A DNA stretch of 64,000 nt from Stenotrophomonas maltophilia (GTDB lineage Bacteria > Pseudomonadota > Gammaproteobacteria > Xanthomonadales > Xanthomonadaceae), in NCBI RefSeq assembly GCF_023518235.1, contig NZ_CP090423.1:4543001-4607000 (forward strand), in the 5' to 3' direction. Shown here in pieces: positions 19,409 to 30,250 of this stretch. Both the position numbers and the translations under genes were made by a program. The notes under the pieces were generated by a model that saw nothing but the letters and a program-made list of their open reading frames with translations, was not told the origin of the DNA and did not search any database. The first letter of the stretch is position 1; every line of letters begins with the position of its first letter.

Positions 19409-20776
19409 ATGCCCAATTCGACTCCGTCCGCTTCATCGTCCCGCCTCGGGCATTCGCTCAAGCCGCGCCAGCTGATCATGATGGGGCTGGGCAGCGCCAT
19501 CGGCGCCGGCCTGTTTCTCGGCTCGGGCGTGGGTGTGCAGGCGGCCGGTCCGGCGGTATTGGTCTCCTATCTGGTCGCCGGCGCGCTGGTGATCATCGTG
19601 ATGAACGCCCTGGGCGAGATGGCGGCGGCCAAACCCACCAGCGGCGCGTTCTCGGTGTATGCCGCCGATGCCATGGGCGCCACTGCGGGCGCTACCGTCG
19701 GCTGGTTGTGGTGGGTGCAACTGGTGATCGTGATCGCCGCCGAGGCGGTGGGGGCGGCCGGGCTGCTGGCCACCGTCTGGCCGGCCATACCGGTGCCGAT
19801 GGCGGCGTTGGCCTTCATGCTGTTCTTCACCGCCATCAACCTGCTCGGGGTGAAGAACTTCGGCGAGTTCGAATTCTGGTTCGCCATCCTCAAGGTGGCG
19901 GCGATCCTGGCCTTCATTGCCATCGGCGTGGCGCTGCTGATGGGCTGGCTGCCGCAGGTCACCTCACCGGGCCTGAGCAACTTCACCGAACACGGCGGTT
20001 TCGCGCCGAAGGGCCTGGCCGGTATCGGCGCGGCGCTGCTGGTGGTGGTGTTCGCCTTCGGCGGCACCGAGATCGTGGCGGTGGCGGCAGCCGAGACCGA
20101 AGATCCCGAACGCAGCATCGCCCGTGCCATCCGCACTGTGGCCTGGCGCATCCTGGTGTTCTACATCGGCTCGCTGAGCGTGATCATCGCGGTGGTGCCG
20201 TGGACCAGCGAGGCGCTGAAGTCGCCGTTCGCCGCGGTGCTGGATATCGCCCGCATCCCGGGCGCCGGTACCGCCATCACGCTGATTGCGGTGATCGCGC
20301 TGCTGTCGGCGCTCAACGCCAACCTCTACGGCGCCTCGCGGATGATGTACTCGCTGGCCCAGCGCCGCGAAGCGCCGGCGGTGCTGGGCTGGACCGATCC
20401 GCGCCAGGTGCCGGTGATCGCCGTGCTGGCCAGCGTGCTGTTCGGTTTCGCCGCCACCGTGATGGAACTGTTGTTCCCGGACCGGGTGCTGCCGGTCCTG
20501 CTCAACATCGTCGGTTCCACCTGCCTGCTGGTGTGGACGCTGTCGCTGGTCTCGCAGCTGGTGCTGCGTCGCCGTGCCGACCGCCTTGGCACCCGCCTGC
20601 CGTTCCGCATGGCCGGTTTCCCGTGGCTGACGGTGTGCGCGCTGGGCATCCTGGCGCTGATCTTCGGCCTGCTGCTGAGCGAGGCGCATACCCGCCTGCA
20701 GTTCCTGTCGATGGTGGCGCTGACGGCCACGATCGCCGCTGGCAGTGCCATCGCACGGCGCATGCGCGAGGCGTGA
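19409..20776 (+). CDS. APC-superfamily amino-acid permease
   Basis: A 455-residue, 12-helix permease. The N-terminal signature (LIMMGLGSAIGAGLFLGSG) is the helix-1 substrate-binding motif of the AAT/APC families, and GEMAAAKPTSGAFSVYA is the conserved helix-2/3 region. It resembles GabP, ProY and AnsP-type transporters that import amino acids with protons. The exact substrate is not readable. The ATG at 19409 begins a short serine-rich polar tail before helix 1. It stands alone, followed by a block of SMAG palindromes. Confidence 0.88.
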   Translation: MPNSTPSASSSRLGHSLKPRQLIMMGLGSAIGAGLFLGSGVGVQAAGPAVLVSYLVAGALVIIVMNALGEMAAAKPTSGAFSVYAADAMGATAGATVGWLWWVQLVIVIAAEAVGAAGLLATVWPAIPVPMAALAFMLFFTAINLLGVKNFGEFEFWFAILKVAAILAFIAIGVALLMGWLPQVTSPGLSNFTEHGGFAPKGLAGIGAALLVVVFAFGGTEIVAVAAAETEDPERSIARAIRTVAWRILVFYIGSLSVIIAVVPWTSEALKSPFAAVLDIARIPGAGTAITLIAVIALLSALNANLYGASRMMYSLAQRREAPAVLGWTDPRQVPVIAVLASVLFGFAATVMELLFPDRVLPVLLNIVGSTCLLVWTLSLVSQLVLRRRADRLGTRLPFRMAGFPWLTVCALGILALIFGLLLSEAHTRLQFLSMVALTATIAAGSAIARRMREA

Positions 20777-20784
20777 TTGCCGTT

Positions 20785-20892
20785 GTAGAGCCGACCCCAC
20801 GGTCGGCTGCGGTCGCCGAATTTCCTGTAGAGCCGACCCTATGGTCGGCTGCTGTTTGCGTGGTCGCCAGCCGAGCATGGGCTCGGCTCTAC
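20785..20892. repeat. Cluster of three SMAG palindromes
   Basis: Units at 20785-20808 and 20827-20850 (stem AGCCGACC) are direct copies; the unit at 20869-20892 (stem AGCCGAGC) is inverted. They fill the gap between the permease and a VOC protein gene. Confidence 0.85.
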
Positions 20893-20962
20893 AGCAGGCA
20901 TACATGGGCCGTGCGATGCTGATCGCGTAGGCCGTCATCGGCCCGTCGACCGGGAGTACCGC

Positions 20963-21373
20963 ATGCTGCGCAGCCGTCCGTTCCTGATGTTCACCGGCCA
21001 GGCCGAGGCCGCTCTGGCCCTGTACGCCGAGGCCTTTGCCGATTTCCGCCTGCTGGCCCTGCAACGGCACCCGGAGGGGCTCGGTGCCGGCGTACCCGGG
21101 CAGGTGCGCCAGGCCATCTTCCTGCTCGGTGGCACCCACTACCTGTGCTTCGACAGCCTGGATGTGCACGACTTCACTTTCAGCCCGTCGATCTCGTTGT
21201 TCGTCGAGTGCTCCGGCGCCGAACAGTTCGAACGCGCCGCGCGCGTGCTGGGCGAGGGCGGGCACTGGCTGATGCCGGTGGGCGACTACGATTTCAGCAA
21301 CCGCTATGGCTGGGTGCAGGACCGCTACGGCGTGTCGTGGCAGTTGAGCCTGGGACAGATGCCGGACCCGTGA
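20963..21373 (+). CDS. VOC-family protein, PhnB / 3-demethylubiquinone-methyltransferase-like fold
   Basis: A 136-residue protein beginning with RSRPFLMFTGQAEAALALY, the usual opening of the PhnB-like branch of the vicinal-oxygen-chelate superfamily, and ending with the family hallmark YGWVQDRYGVSWQL. Members are small dimeric proteins; no reaction is established for this branch and the older methyltransferase label is misleading. The ATG at 20963 follows GGGAG. It is convergent with gcvP and shares a bidirectional terminator with it. Confidence 0.85.
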   Translation: MLRSRPFLMFTGQAEAALALYAEAFADFRLLALQRHPEGLGAGVPGQVRQAIFLLGGTHYLCFDSLDVHDFTFSPSISLFVECSGAEQFERAARVLGEGGHWLMPVGDYDFSNRYGWVQDRYGVSWQLSLGQMPDP

Positions 21374-21413
21374 TCGACCTGTTGTGGGTGTGGACCTTGG
21401 TCCACACGCCCTT

Positions 21414-21447
21414 ATGAAAACGGCCCGCTCGCGCGGGCCGTTTTCAT
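21414..21447. terminator. Bidirectional terminator between VOC gene and gcvP
   Basis: A 15-bp perfect stem (ATGAAAACGGCCCGC with its complement) around a TCGC loop. It has A-runs on the left and T-runs on the right, so it can work for both converging genes. Confidence 0.9.
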
Positions 21448-21465
21448 TTCCGATGGGTCGAAGGA

Positions 21466-24333
<2,868 letters not shown>

Positions 24334-24404
24334 GGCGAAGGATCCGTCAGGAAAGGGCACACGCACGGGCACAAGCCGCCGGTCGGCGGTCTGCGGGGCG
24401 CCCC

Positions 24405-24571
24405 TCTGTCCTTTTGCCTGAGAGTTTAAAAGCGCAGAAAACCGCAGCTTCGTGCCCCTTCGGCGCCGGATCGAACCGGTCTCTCCAGAGTTGTGTTACG
24501 GGTGGTATCGGGCCTGAGCGATTACGGGCGTTGCGCCTTCGGCAGCGGTGTTCCGCTTCTCCCACCGTGTT
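24405..24571 (-). promoter_or_regulatory. Tandem glycine riboswitch upstream of gcvP
   Basis: Read on the minus strand, two glycine aptamers follow each other. Aptamer 1 (24571-24500) begins with GGGAGAAGCGG, has GCCGAAGGCGCAA, and closes near CGCTCAGG. Aptamer 2 (24490-24405) begins with GGAGAGACCGG, has CGCCGAAGGGGCA, and closes with AAACTCTCAGGCAAAAGGAC. These are the conserved blocks of the gcvT-type riboswitch. Glycine binding normally turns the cleavage genes on. Between aptamer 2 and the start codon are short hairpins (GGGGCGCCCC, CCGCCGACCGGCGG) that may form the expression platform. The gcvP promoter must lie further upstream, in 24572-24774, where I see no other feature. Confidence 0.93.
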
Positions 24572-24774
24572 GCCCGGCGATTATAGCCCGTTGCGGGCCC
24601 GCCGGCGGCCGCCGGTCGGTGCCGCCGTGCCTGAATGGCCGATGGCCCGGTCGTGCGTTTTGTGCAGCGCTGCATGGCATCGCGTGCAATCCCCACCTAT
24701 GATGGCCGGATTCTCGTATTCATCTGGCGCCGTCCCTGCCGCAAGGGGACCGGCGCCGGCCGTGCGTGCCGCGC

Positions 24775-26025
24775 ATGGCCCTGCCGGACACCTTTTCCAT
24801 GACCGCCGCTGTTGCTCCTTCCACCCGCCGCATGGCCCTGCTGCTCGCCGGCCTGGCCATGTTCGGTCCGTTCTCGATCGACACCATCTTCCCGGCCTTC
24901 CCGCAGCTGGCCCAGCGCCTGGCGGTGGACGAGGTGGCGGTGCAGCAGACCATCAGCGTGTACCTGTTGTTCTACGGCCTGATGAGCCTGGCGCACGGCC
25001 CGCTGTCCGACGCCTGGGGGCGCAAGCGGGTGATCCTCGGTGGCCTGGTGGTGTTTGTCGGCGCCTCGGTCGGTTGCGCGCTGTCCACCGACCTGAGCAC
25101 GCTGCTGGCCTTCCGCGCGCTGCAGGGCCTGTCGGCGGGCGTGGGCATGATCGTCGGCCGCGCGGTGATCCGCGACCTGTACCACGGCCACGACGCGCAG
25201 CGACTGATGAGCCAGGTGTCGATGTTGTTCGGCATCGCGCCGGCGATCGCGCCGATCATCGGTGGCTGGATCCTGCTCAGCGGTGCCGGCTGGCCGCTGA
25301 TCTTCTGGTTCCTGGTGGTGTTCGGGCTGGTGCTGCTGGCGGCCACCGCGCGCTTCCTTCCGGAAACCCATCCCGAGCACGCGCGGGTGCCGTTGTCGCC
25401 GCGCACCCTGCTGCGCGACTACGTGCGCATCGGTTTCAACCCGCGCTTCCTGCGCCTGGCGCTGGCCGGCAGCATCGGCTTCGGCGGCATCTTCCTGTAC
25501 ATCTCCTCGGCGCCGGTGTTCGTGATGCAGCACCTGCATCTGGGCGAGGGCGGTTTCGCCTGGCTGTTCATTCCCACCATTGGTGGCATGACCACCGGCT
25601 CGTTCCTGTCCGGGCGCATGGCCGGCCACACCACGCCGACGCGCCAGGTCGCCATCGGTTTCGGCCTGTGCGCGCTGTCGGTGCTGCTCAACGTCGGCTA
25701 CGTGGCGCTGGCGCCGCAGTTCGTGCTGCCGTGGGCGGTACTGCCGATCTTCCTGGGCGGCATGGGCATGGCGTTGATCTTCCCGATCCTGGCGCTGGCG
25801 GTGCTGGACATGTACCCGCACCAGCGTGGCCTGGCCTCGTCGCTGCAGGCCTTCGTGCAGCTGATGATCAGCACCGTGGTGGCCGGCGTGGTGTCGCCGC
25901 TGCTCAGTGCCAGCCCGCTGCACCTGGCATTGGGCCAGGCCGCGTTCTTCGCCGCCGGCTTCGTGTTCTGGTTCTGGGAACACCAGCGTGAGCGCGCGGC
26001 ACAGGCGGCCTGCACGGGCCATTGA
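24775..26025 (+). CDS. Bcr/CflA-type multidrug efflux MFS transporter
   Basis: A 12-helix major facilitator of about 416 residues. The first helix holds FGPFSIDTIFPAFPQL and the loop after helix 2 holds LSDAWGRKRVILGGL, both hallmarks of the Bcr/CflA drug:proton antiporters (bicyclomycin, sulfonamide, chloramphenicol). The antiporter motif GRAVIRDLYHG follows. The substrate is unknown. The start is unclear: ATG 24775 and ATG 24799 are both possible and neither has a strong ribosome-binding site. It is divergent from the gcvP riboswitch. Confidence 0.88.
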   Translation: MALPDTFSMTAAVAPSTRRMALLLAGLAMFGPFSIDTIFPAFPQLAQRLAVDEVAVQQTISVYLLFYGLMSLAHGPLSDAWGRKRVILGGLVVFVGASVGCALSTDLSTLLAFRALQGLSAGVGMIVGRAVIRDLYHGHDAQRLMSQVSMLFGIAPAIAPIIGGWILLSGAGWPLIFWFLVVFGLVLLAATARFLPETHPEHARVPLSPRTLLRDYVRIGFNPRFLRLALAGSIGFGGIFLYISSAPVFVMQHLHLGEGGFAWLFIPTIGGMTTGSFLSGRMAGHTTPTRQVAIGFGLCALSVLLNVGYVALAPQFVLPWAVLPIFLGGMGMALIFPILALAVLDMYPHQRGLASSLQAFVQLMISTVVAGVVSPLLSASPLHLALGQAAFFAAGFVFWFWEHQRERAAQAACTGH

Positions 26026-26166
26026 GCAGCGCGCAGGGGTAGGGCAGGCCGCGCTGCCCGGATCGCTTGCGACGGGGAACGACCGGACTAGGCTGGAGAC
26101 TCCAGCCAGCCAGTGCGTGGGTGCACGACCGCCAGCCGATCCGATGTCGTCGCATGAGGTTCCCCC

Positions 26167-27063
26167 ATGGCTGCGCAGCAGACCTACCGCCTGTTCGAGG
26201 TGGCGCTGAAGGAGCGCCGCGTTCTTTCCCCTTCCCTGGACCGCATGGTGTTCACCGGTGCCGACGTGGCGCGGATGAAGACCGAAGGCCCGGACCAGCG
26301 CATCAAGGTGTTCTTCCCCTTGCCCGGCCAGGACGTACCGCAGGTGCCCAGCGGCGAAGACTGGTACCCGCGCTATCGGGCCCTGCCGGACGACCAGCGC
26401 CCGCCGATGCGCACCTACACCATCCGCCAGCTGCGCGCCGAGCAGGGCGAGGTCGACGTCGATTTCGTCATTCATGGCGAGACCGGGCCGGCCTCGCGCT
26501 GGGCCATTCATGCGCGGCCAGGCGACCGCGTGGTGCTGCTGGCGCCCGATGCCGATTGCGCCGAAAGCAGCGAAGGCTGGGAATGGAAGCCGCCGGCCGG
26601 TGTCGGCCAAGTGCTGCTGGTGGCCGATGAAACCGCGCTGCCGGCAGTGGCCGGCATCCTCGAGGAACTGGCCGCGCTGGCCGATCCGCCGCGCACGCTG
26701 GCGCTGCTGGAGGTCGCCCAGGCCGGCGATGCGGTGCCGTTGAAGGCGCCGGCCACGGCCGAGCTGGTCTGGTTGCCGCGTGGTCAGGCGGCCCACGGTC
26801 AGCCGCTGTTGCAGGCGGTGCAGGCGCGGCTGGCGGCGGCCTCGGCGGTGTCCGCCGATGACCAACTGGAGGAGATCGATGTCGACGCGCAGATCCTGTG
26901 GGAGCAGGCTGATGCCAGCGTCGCCGGGCCGCTGTATGCCTGGGTGGCAGGCGAGGCCGGGGCGGTGATGGCGATCCGTCGCCATCTGGTCCGCGACTGC
27001 GGCCTGGACCGTCGTGCGATCACCTTCATGGGCTATTGGCGGCACGGCAAAGTGCTGGACTGA
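26167..27063 (+). CDS. Siderophore-interacting protein (ViuB-type ferric-siderophore reductase)
   Basis: A 298-residue cytoplasmic flavoprotein of the SIP branch of the ferredoxin-NADP reductase superfamily. MRTYTIRQLR is the FAD-binding RxYxxR motif. The middle holds VLLVADETALPAVAGILEEL, the nucleotide-binding region. The C-terminus ends in FMGYWRHGK, as in ViuB and YqjH. Such enzymes release iron from ferric siderophores by reduction. There is no siderophore receptor or biosynthesis gene beside it and I see no convincing Fur box upstream. The ATG at 26167 is used. Confidence 0.9.
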   Translation: MAAQQTYRLFEVALKERRVLSPSLDRMVFTGADVARMKTEGPDQRIKVFFPLPGQDVPQVPSGEDWYPRYRALPDDQRPPMRTYTIRQLRAEQGEVDVDFVIHGETGPASRWAIHARPGDRVVLLAPDADCAESSEGWEWKPPAGVGQVLLVADETALPAVAGILEELAALADPPRTLALLEVAQAGDAVPLKAPATAELVWLPRGQAAHGQPLLQAVQARLAAASAVSADDQLEEIDVDAQILWEQADASVAGPLYAWVAGEAGAVMAIRRHLVRDCGLDRRAITFMGYWRHGKVLD

Positions 27064-27132
27064 GGGGTGTGAAGCGGCGTGGCGGGCGGGGTGCGCTATC
27101 CTTGCGCCCCCCTTTCGCAGCGGTACCGCACC

Positions 27133-27525
27133 ATGTCCACCAGCTCCAAGACCCGCCGCGACCAACGCCGTCGCCAGGAAAAGCAGGCCGCCAACAAGGC
27201 CGCTGCGCAGGCGTCGCCGGTTGAACCGCATGCCGAACTGCGCGACGCGCAGCGCACCCTGCTGGCCGGTGTCGTGCGCCGCGACGGTGAATGGGTGCTG
27301 GGAATGGATGGGCGCATTGCCGGCCACAGCGGGAGCGCTGCGCAGGTACTGGCGCTGATCATGCAGGCCGGTGAGCTGCACGAACGCAATGGCACGCCGG
27401 TGCGCCTGATGTATTCGGACGCGTTGCGCGATGCCGCACAGGCCGAAGCCAAGGAGAAGGGCCAGACCTTCGAGGAATTCAAGGCCGAGCTGGCCGCGGC
27501 GATGGGGGCGAAGAAGAACAGCTGA
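27133..27525 (+). CDS. Conserved protein of unknown function
   Basis: A 130-residue soluble protein with a strongly basic, coil-forming N-terminus (SKTRRDQRRRQEKQAANKAAA) and a compact remainder ending in AEAKEKGQTFEEFKAELAAAMG. I do not recognise a family. The ATG at 27133 is chosen because upstream in-frame codons fall in a promoter-like gap. It is convergent with the M2 peptidase and separated from it by a SMAG unit and a terminator. Confidence 0.65.
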   Translation: MSTSSKTRRDQRRRQEKQAANKAAAQASPVEPHAELRDAQRTLLAGVVRRDGEWVLGMDGRIAGHSGSAAQVLALIMQAGELHERNGTPVRLMYSDALRDAAQAEAKEKGQTFEEFKAELAAAMGAKKNS

Positions 27526-27536
27526 TCCACCTCGCG

Positions 27537-27560
27537 GTAGTGCCGGCCAGCGGCCGGCAC
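27537..27560 (+). repeat. Single SMAG palindrome
   Basis: A GTAG head followed by the stem TGCCGGCC/GGCCGGCA, directly 5' of the terminator at 27568. Confidence 0.85.
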
Positions 27561-27567
27561 TATCGGA

Positions 27568-27600
27568 AAGGGGCGGATCCTTGCGGATCCGCCCCTTCTT
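27568..27600. terminator. Bidirectional terminator
   Basis: A 13-bp perfect stem (AAGGGGCGGATCC with its complement) and TTGC loop, followed by TCTTTC. It lies between two convergent genes. Confidence 0.85.
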
Positions 27601-29565
27601 TCATTTCGCCGCCGGCGCCGCGTTGGCCTGCCAGCCGCACATCTGGCCTTCGTTCTGCTGCTTCAGCCACTCATTGACCGGGGTGAAGTACTCGATCATC
27701 GGGCCGGCATCGAGCTTGTCGGTGCCGGTCAGTTCCTTCAGCGTCGCCTGCCACGGCTGGCTGGCACCCTTGCTCAGCATCGCCCAGTACTTCTGGCCGG
27801 CTTCCTTGTTGCCGTAGAAGGTGCACTCATGCAGCGGGCCCTTGTAGCCGGACGCGTCGCACAGGCCCTTGTAGAACTGGAACTGCAGGATGCGCGCCAG
27901 GAAGTAGCGGGTGTACGGGGTGTTGCCCGGCACGTGGTACTTCGCGCCCGGGTCGAAGAATTCTTCGCCACGGGTGCTGGCCGGGGCCACGCCCTGGTAC
28001 TTGGCCTTCAGGTCCCACCAGGCCTTGTTGTAGTTGTCGGCGGTGATCGAACCGTCGAACACGCCCCAGCGCCAGCGATCGATCATCAGCCCGAACGGCA
28101 GGAACGACACGCCCGACAGCGCCATGCGCATCTGGTTGTTGATCACCGCCTCACGGCTTTCGGTCGGTGCGTCGACCAGACCGATCGAGCTGAGGTACTT
28201 GGGCGTCATCGCCAGCACGATGGTGTCGCCGATCGCTTCGTGGAAGCCATCGTTGGCACCGCCCTGGAACAGCGGCGGCAGCGGGTTGTAGGCCAGGTCG
28301 TAATAGATGTGGCCCAGCTCGTGGTAGATGGTGGTGAAGTTTTCTTCGTTCGGCTTGATGCACATCTTGGTGCGCACGTCGCCTTCCATGTTCATGTCCC
28401 AGGCGCTGGCGTGGCAGACCACGTCGCGGTCATCGGGCTTGATGAACTGGGTCTTGTCCCAGTACGACTGCGGCAGCGACGGCATGCCCAGCGACACGTA
28501 GAAGTCCTGCGCGCGCTCGGTCATCTGCTTGGCGGTACGCAGTTCGGCCTCGCGCTGCGCCTTGTACTGCGCGGCGACGTTGGCGTCCTTGCCGGCCTTG
28601 GCCAGCGCGGCGCTCAAGTTGGTCTGGTACTGCTTCTCAAGTGCGGCGGTGATGTCCAGGCTGCCGGCACCCGGGTACGGTTCCAGCTGGTCCCACAGGT
28701 TCGACCAGTCCTGCTGCCACATGTTGCCGAGCAGGTGCGCGGCGATCAGGCCGTTGCCCACTTCGGCCTTGTCCTTGCCGTAGGTCTTGTCCAGCTTGCC
28801 GCGTGCGTAGCAGTGCAGCTGCTCGTACATCGGCTTGACCTGATCCCACAGGCGGTCGGTTTCCGGACCGATCTGCTCCGGCGGCATGTCGTAGCCACTG
28901 CGCCACATCTGCCCGGCATCGGTGAAGCCCATGCCCTTGGCGCCTTCGTTCACCAGGCTGACGAAGGTCTGGTAGTCGCCGCGCATGCTCTTGGTGGTGC
29001 TGTGCCAGCCCTGCCAGGCATCGAGCTGCTTGTCGTAGTCGCGGCTGCGCGCCAGCACCTGCTCCAGTTCGCCCAGCTGTCGGCAGGAGCTCGGATCGTT
29101 GGCGTCGGTGCAGTACTTGCCGGCACCGTAGCTGCCTTCCATGCGGGTGGCGATCTGGGTCAGCTGGGCCAGCTTGGCCGGGTCGCGCGGCGCCGGCATC
29201 GAGGACATCAGCTTCAGCAGGTGGATCGCTCGCTTGCTGTCCTCGCTCATCGGCTTGCCATCGAACCTGGCGGCCTGTTCGATCCAGCTGTTGAGCTGGG
29301 TCAGCGAGCGCTCGTTGGCCTTGGCCGCGATGCGTTCCGAATCACTGTTGATGTAGGTGGAGGACAGCCACTGGGCCGAGGTCATCTCCGGGTAGGCGGC
29401 CTTGAATTCGGCATTGATGCGGGCCACGAACTGGTCGGCGGTTTCGCCGGCCGGGGTGCTGCTGCTGGCGGTGTCGGTGCCTGGGCTGGGTTCCTTCTTG
29501 CAGGCGGCCAGGGCCAGCGTGGCGGCGGCGATTGCCGAGGCCAGCAGGAGATGACGGTGTTTCAC
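27601..29565 (-). CDS. M2-family peptidyl-dipeptidase (ACE-like), lipoprotein
   Basis: A 654-residue zinc metallopeptidase of family M2, bacterial homologues of angiotensin-converting enzyme. The zinc motif HELGH is at residues 415-419 with catalytic E416, and the third ligand is in the later EAIGDT segment. The N-terminus is a lipoprotein signal (LALAACKKE, lipidated cysteine), so the enzyme is probably anchored in the envelope. Family members remove dipeptides from peptide C-termini. The start is GTG at 29565, with AGGA six bases upstream; no ATG gives the signal peptide. The composite repeat locus A lies upstream of it. Confidence 0.93.
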   Translation of the reverse strand: MKHRHLLLASAIAAATLALAACKKEPSPGTDTASSSTPAGETADQFVARINAEFKAAYPEMTSAQWLSSTYINSDSERIAAKANERSLTQLNSWIEQAARFDGKPMSEDSKRAIHLLKLMSSMPAPRDPAKLAQLTQIATRMEGSYGAGKYCTDANDPSSCRQLGELEQVLARSRDYDKQLDAWQGWHSTTKSMRGDYQTFVSLVNEGAKGMGFTDAGQMWRSGYDMPPEQIGPETDRLWDQVKPMYEQLHCYARGKLDKTYGKDKAEVGNGLIAAHLLGNMWQQDWSNLWDQLEPYPGAGSLDITAALEKQYQTNLSAALAKAGKDANVAAQYKAQREAELRTAKQMTERAQDFYVSLGMPSLPQSYWDKTQFIKPDDRDVVCHASAWDMNMEGDVRTKMCIKPNEENFTTIYHELGHIYYDLAYNPLPPLFQGGANDGFHEAIGDTIVLAMTPKYLSSIGLVDAPTESREAVINNQMRMALSGVSFLPFGLMIDRWRWGVFDGSITADNYNKAWWDLKAKYQGVAPASTRGEEFFDPGAKYHVPGNTPYTRYFLARILQFQFYKGLCDASGYKGPLHECTFYGNKEAGQKYWAMLSKGASQPWQATLKELTGTDKLDAGPMIEYFTPVNEWLKQQNEGQMCGWQANAAPAAK

Positions 29566-29638
29566 GGGCGATCCTTGGGTGGTGAACGACGGCCGAAGGC
29601 TAGTGGGCAGGCGCTGCCACCGCAAGTGGCGGAAGTCG

Positions 29639-30241
29639 GCCGGGCCGCGCCCGGCACCCGCAGAGGCCTTCAAGCAAGGGCAAAGGCCGAAGCAACAGCA
29701 ACAGCGGGCTATCCGTGGGATGGCGGGGCGGTGTGGGCTTGCAGGACACGCCGTAAACCCATCCATGGGGGCTCGATGGCGCCTTGCTCGTGTGCGCTGT
29801 CCTGCGCACACGGCAAGACCGGGGTTGGGGCGTCCTGCCCAACCCGCCCGAGGCATGCCTCGGGCCCATGGCGCCAACGGTCCTGCAAACCCACACCGCC
29901 CCACCTCCGACAGATTCCGTGTGCTGTGGGTAGGTGTCGACCTTGGTCGACACATCTGTCAGGTATCGACAATCAAAATGGGGTCAGATCCGTTTTCCTC
30001 CGGAAAACGGATCTGACCCCAAGGTCATTCCAACCGCTCGCGGAAAACCGTCGAAGGCGGGGTGGGTCCGGTGGCGGGAGTGTCCGCGGCATGGATGCCG
30101 CGGCCAAGCCCCCATGGATGGGTTTACGGCGTCTCCCGCCACCGGACCCACCCCGTCTACCCACAGGAAGCCAGCTTCTGCTGTTGCTTCGGCCGTTGCT
30201 TCGGCCGTTGCCTCTGCAGGTGCAGGGCTGCAAGCCCTGCC
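29639..30241. repeat. Composite palindromic element, locus A
   Basis: This fills most of the 685-base gap between the M2 peptidase and eptA. Palindrome A1 has arms at 29725-29746 and 29881-29902 (22 positions, one G-T wobble). A2 has arms at 30056-30079 and 30134-30157 (24 positions, one wobble). Between them lie a SMAG unit (29930-29953), a box CTGTCAGGTATCGA, and a 19-bp perfect dyad GGGGTCAGATCCGTTTTCC (29980-29998) with its complement (30002-30020). The right end is a 31-base terminal repeat (30211-30241) after GCTTCGGCCGTT repeats (30185-30211). The left terminus (29639-29668) is a diverged version. A1 carries about 78 extra bases inside its core. Confidence 0.8.
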
Positions 30242-30250
30242 GAACAACCC

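Noticed and set aside
24697..27381. An 894-codon minus-strand frame opposite the Bcr/CflA and siderophore reductase genes
   Set aside because: It spans two real genes antisense and gives a His/Arg/Gln-rich translation with no domain. It is a GC artefact.
29717..30250. Several 70-150-codon frames with recurring WRHRAPMEGFTACPASPHR-like translations in the four composite loci
   Set aside because: The similarity between loci reflects the DNA palindromes. The frames lack ribosome-binding sites, occur on both strands of the same palindrome, and are broken differently in each copy.
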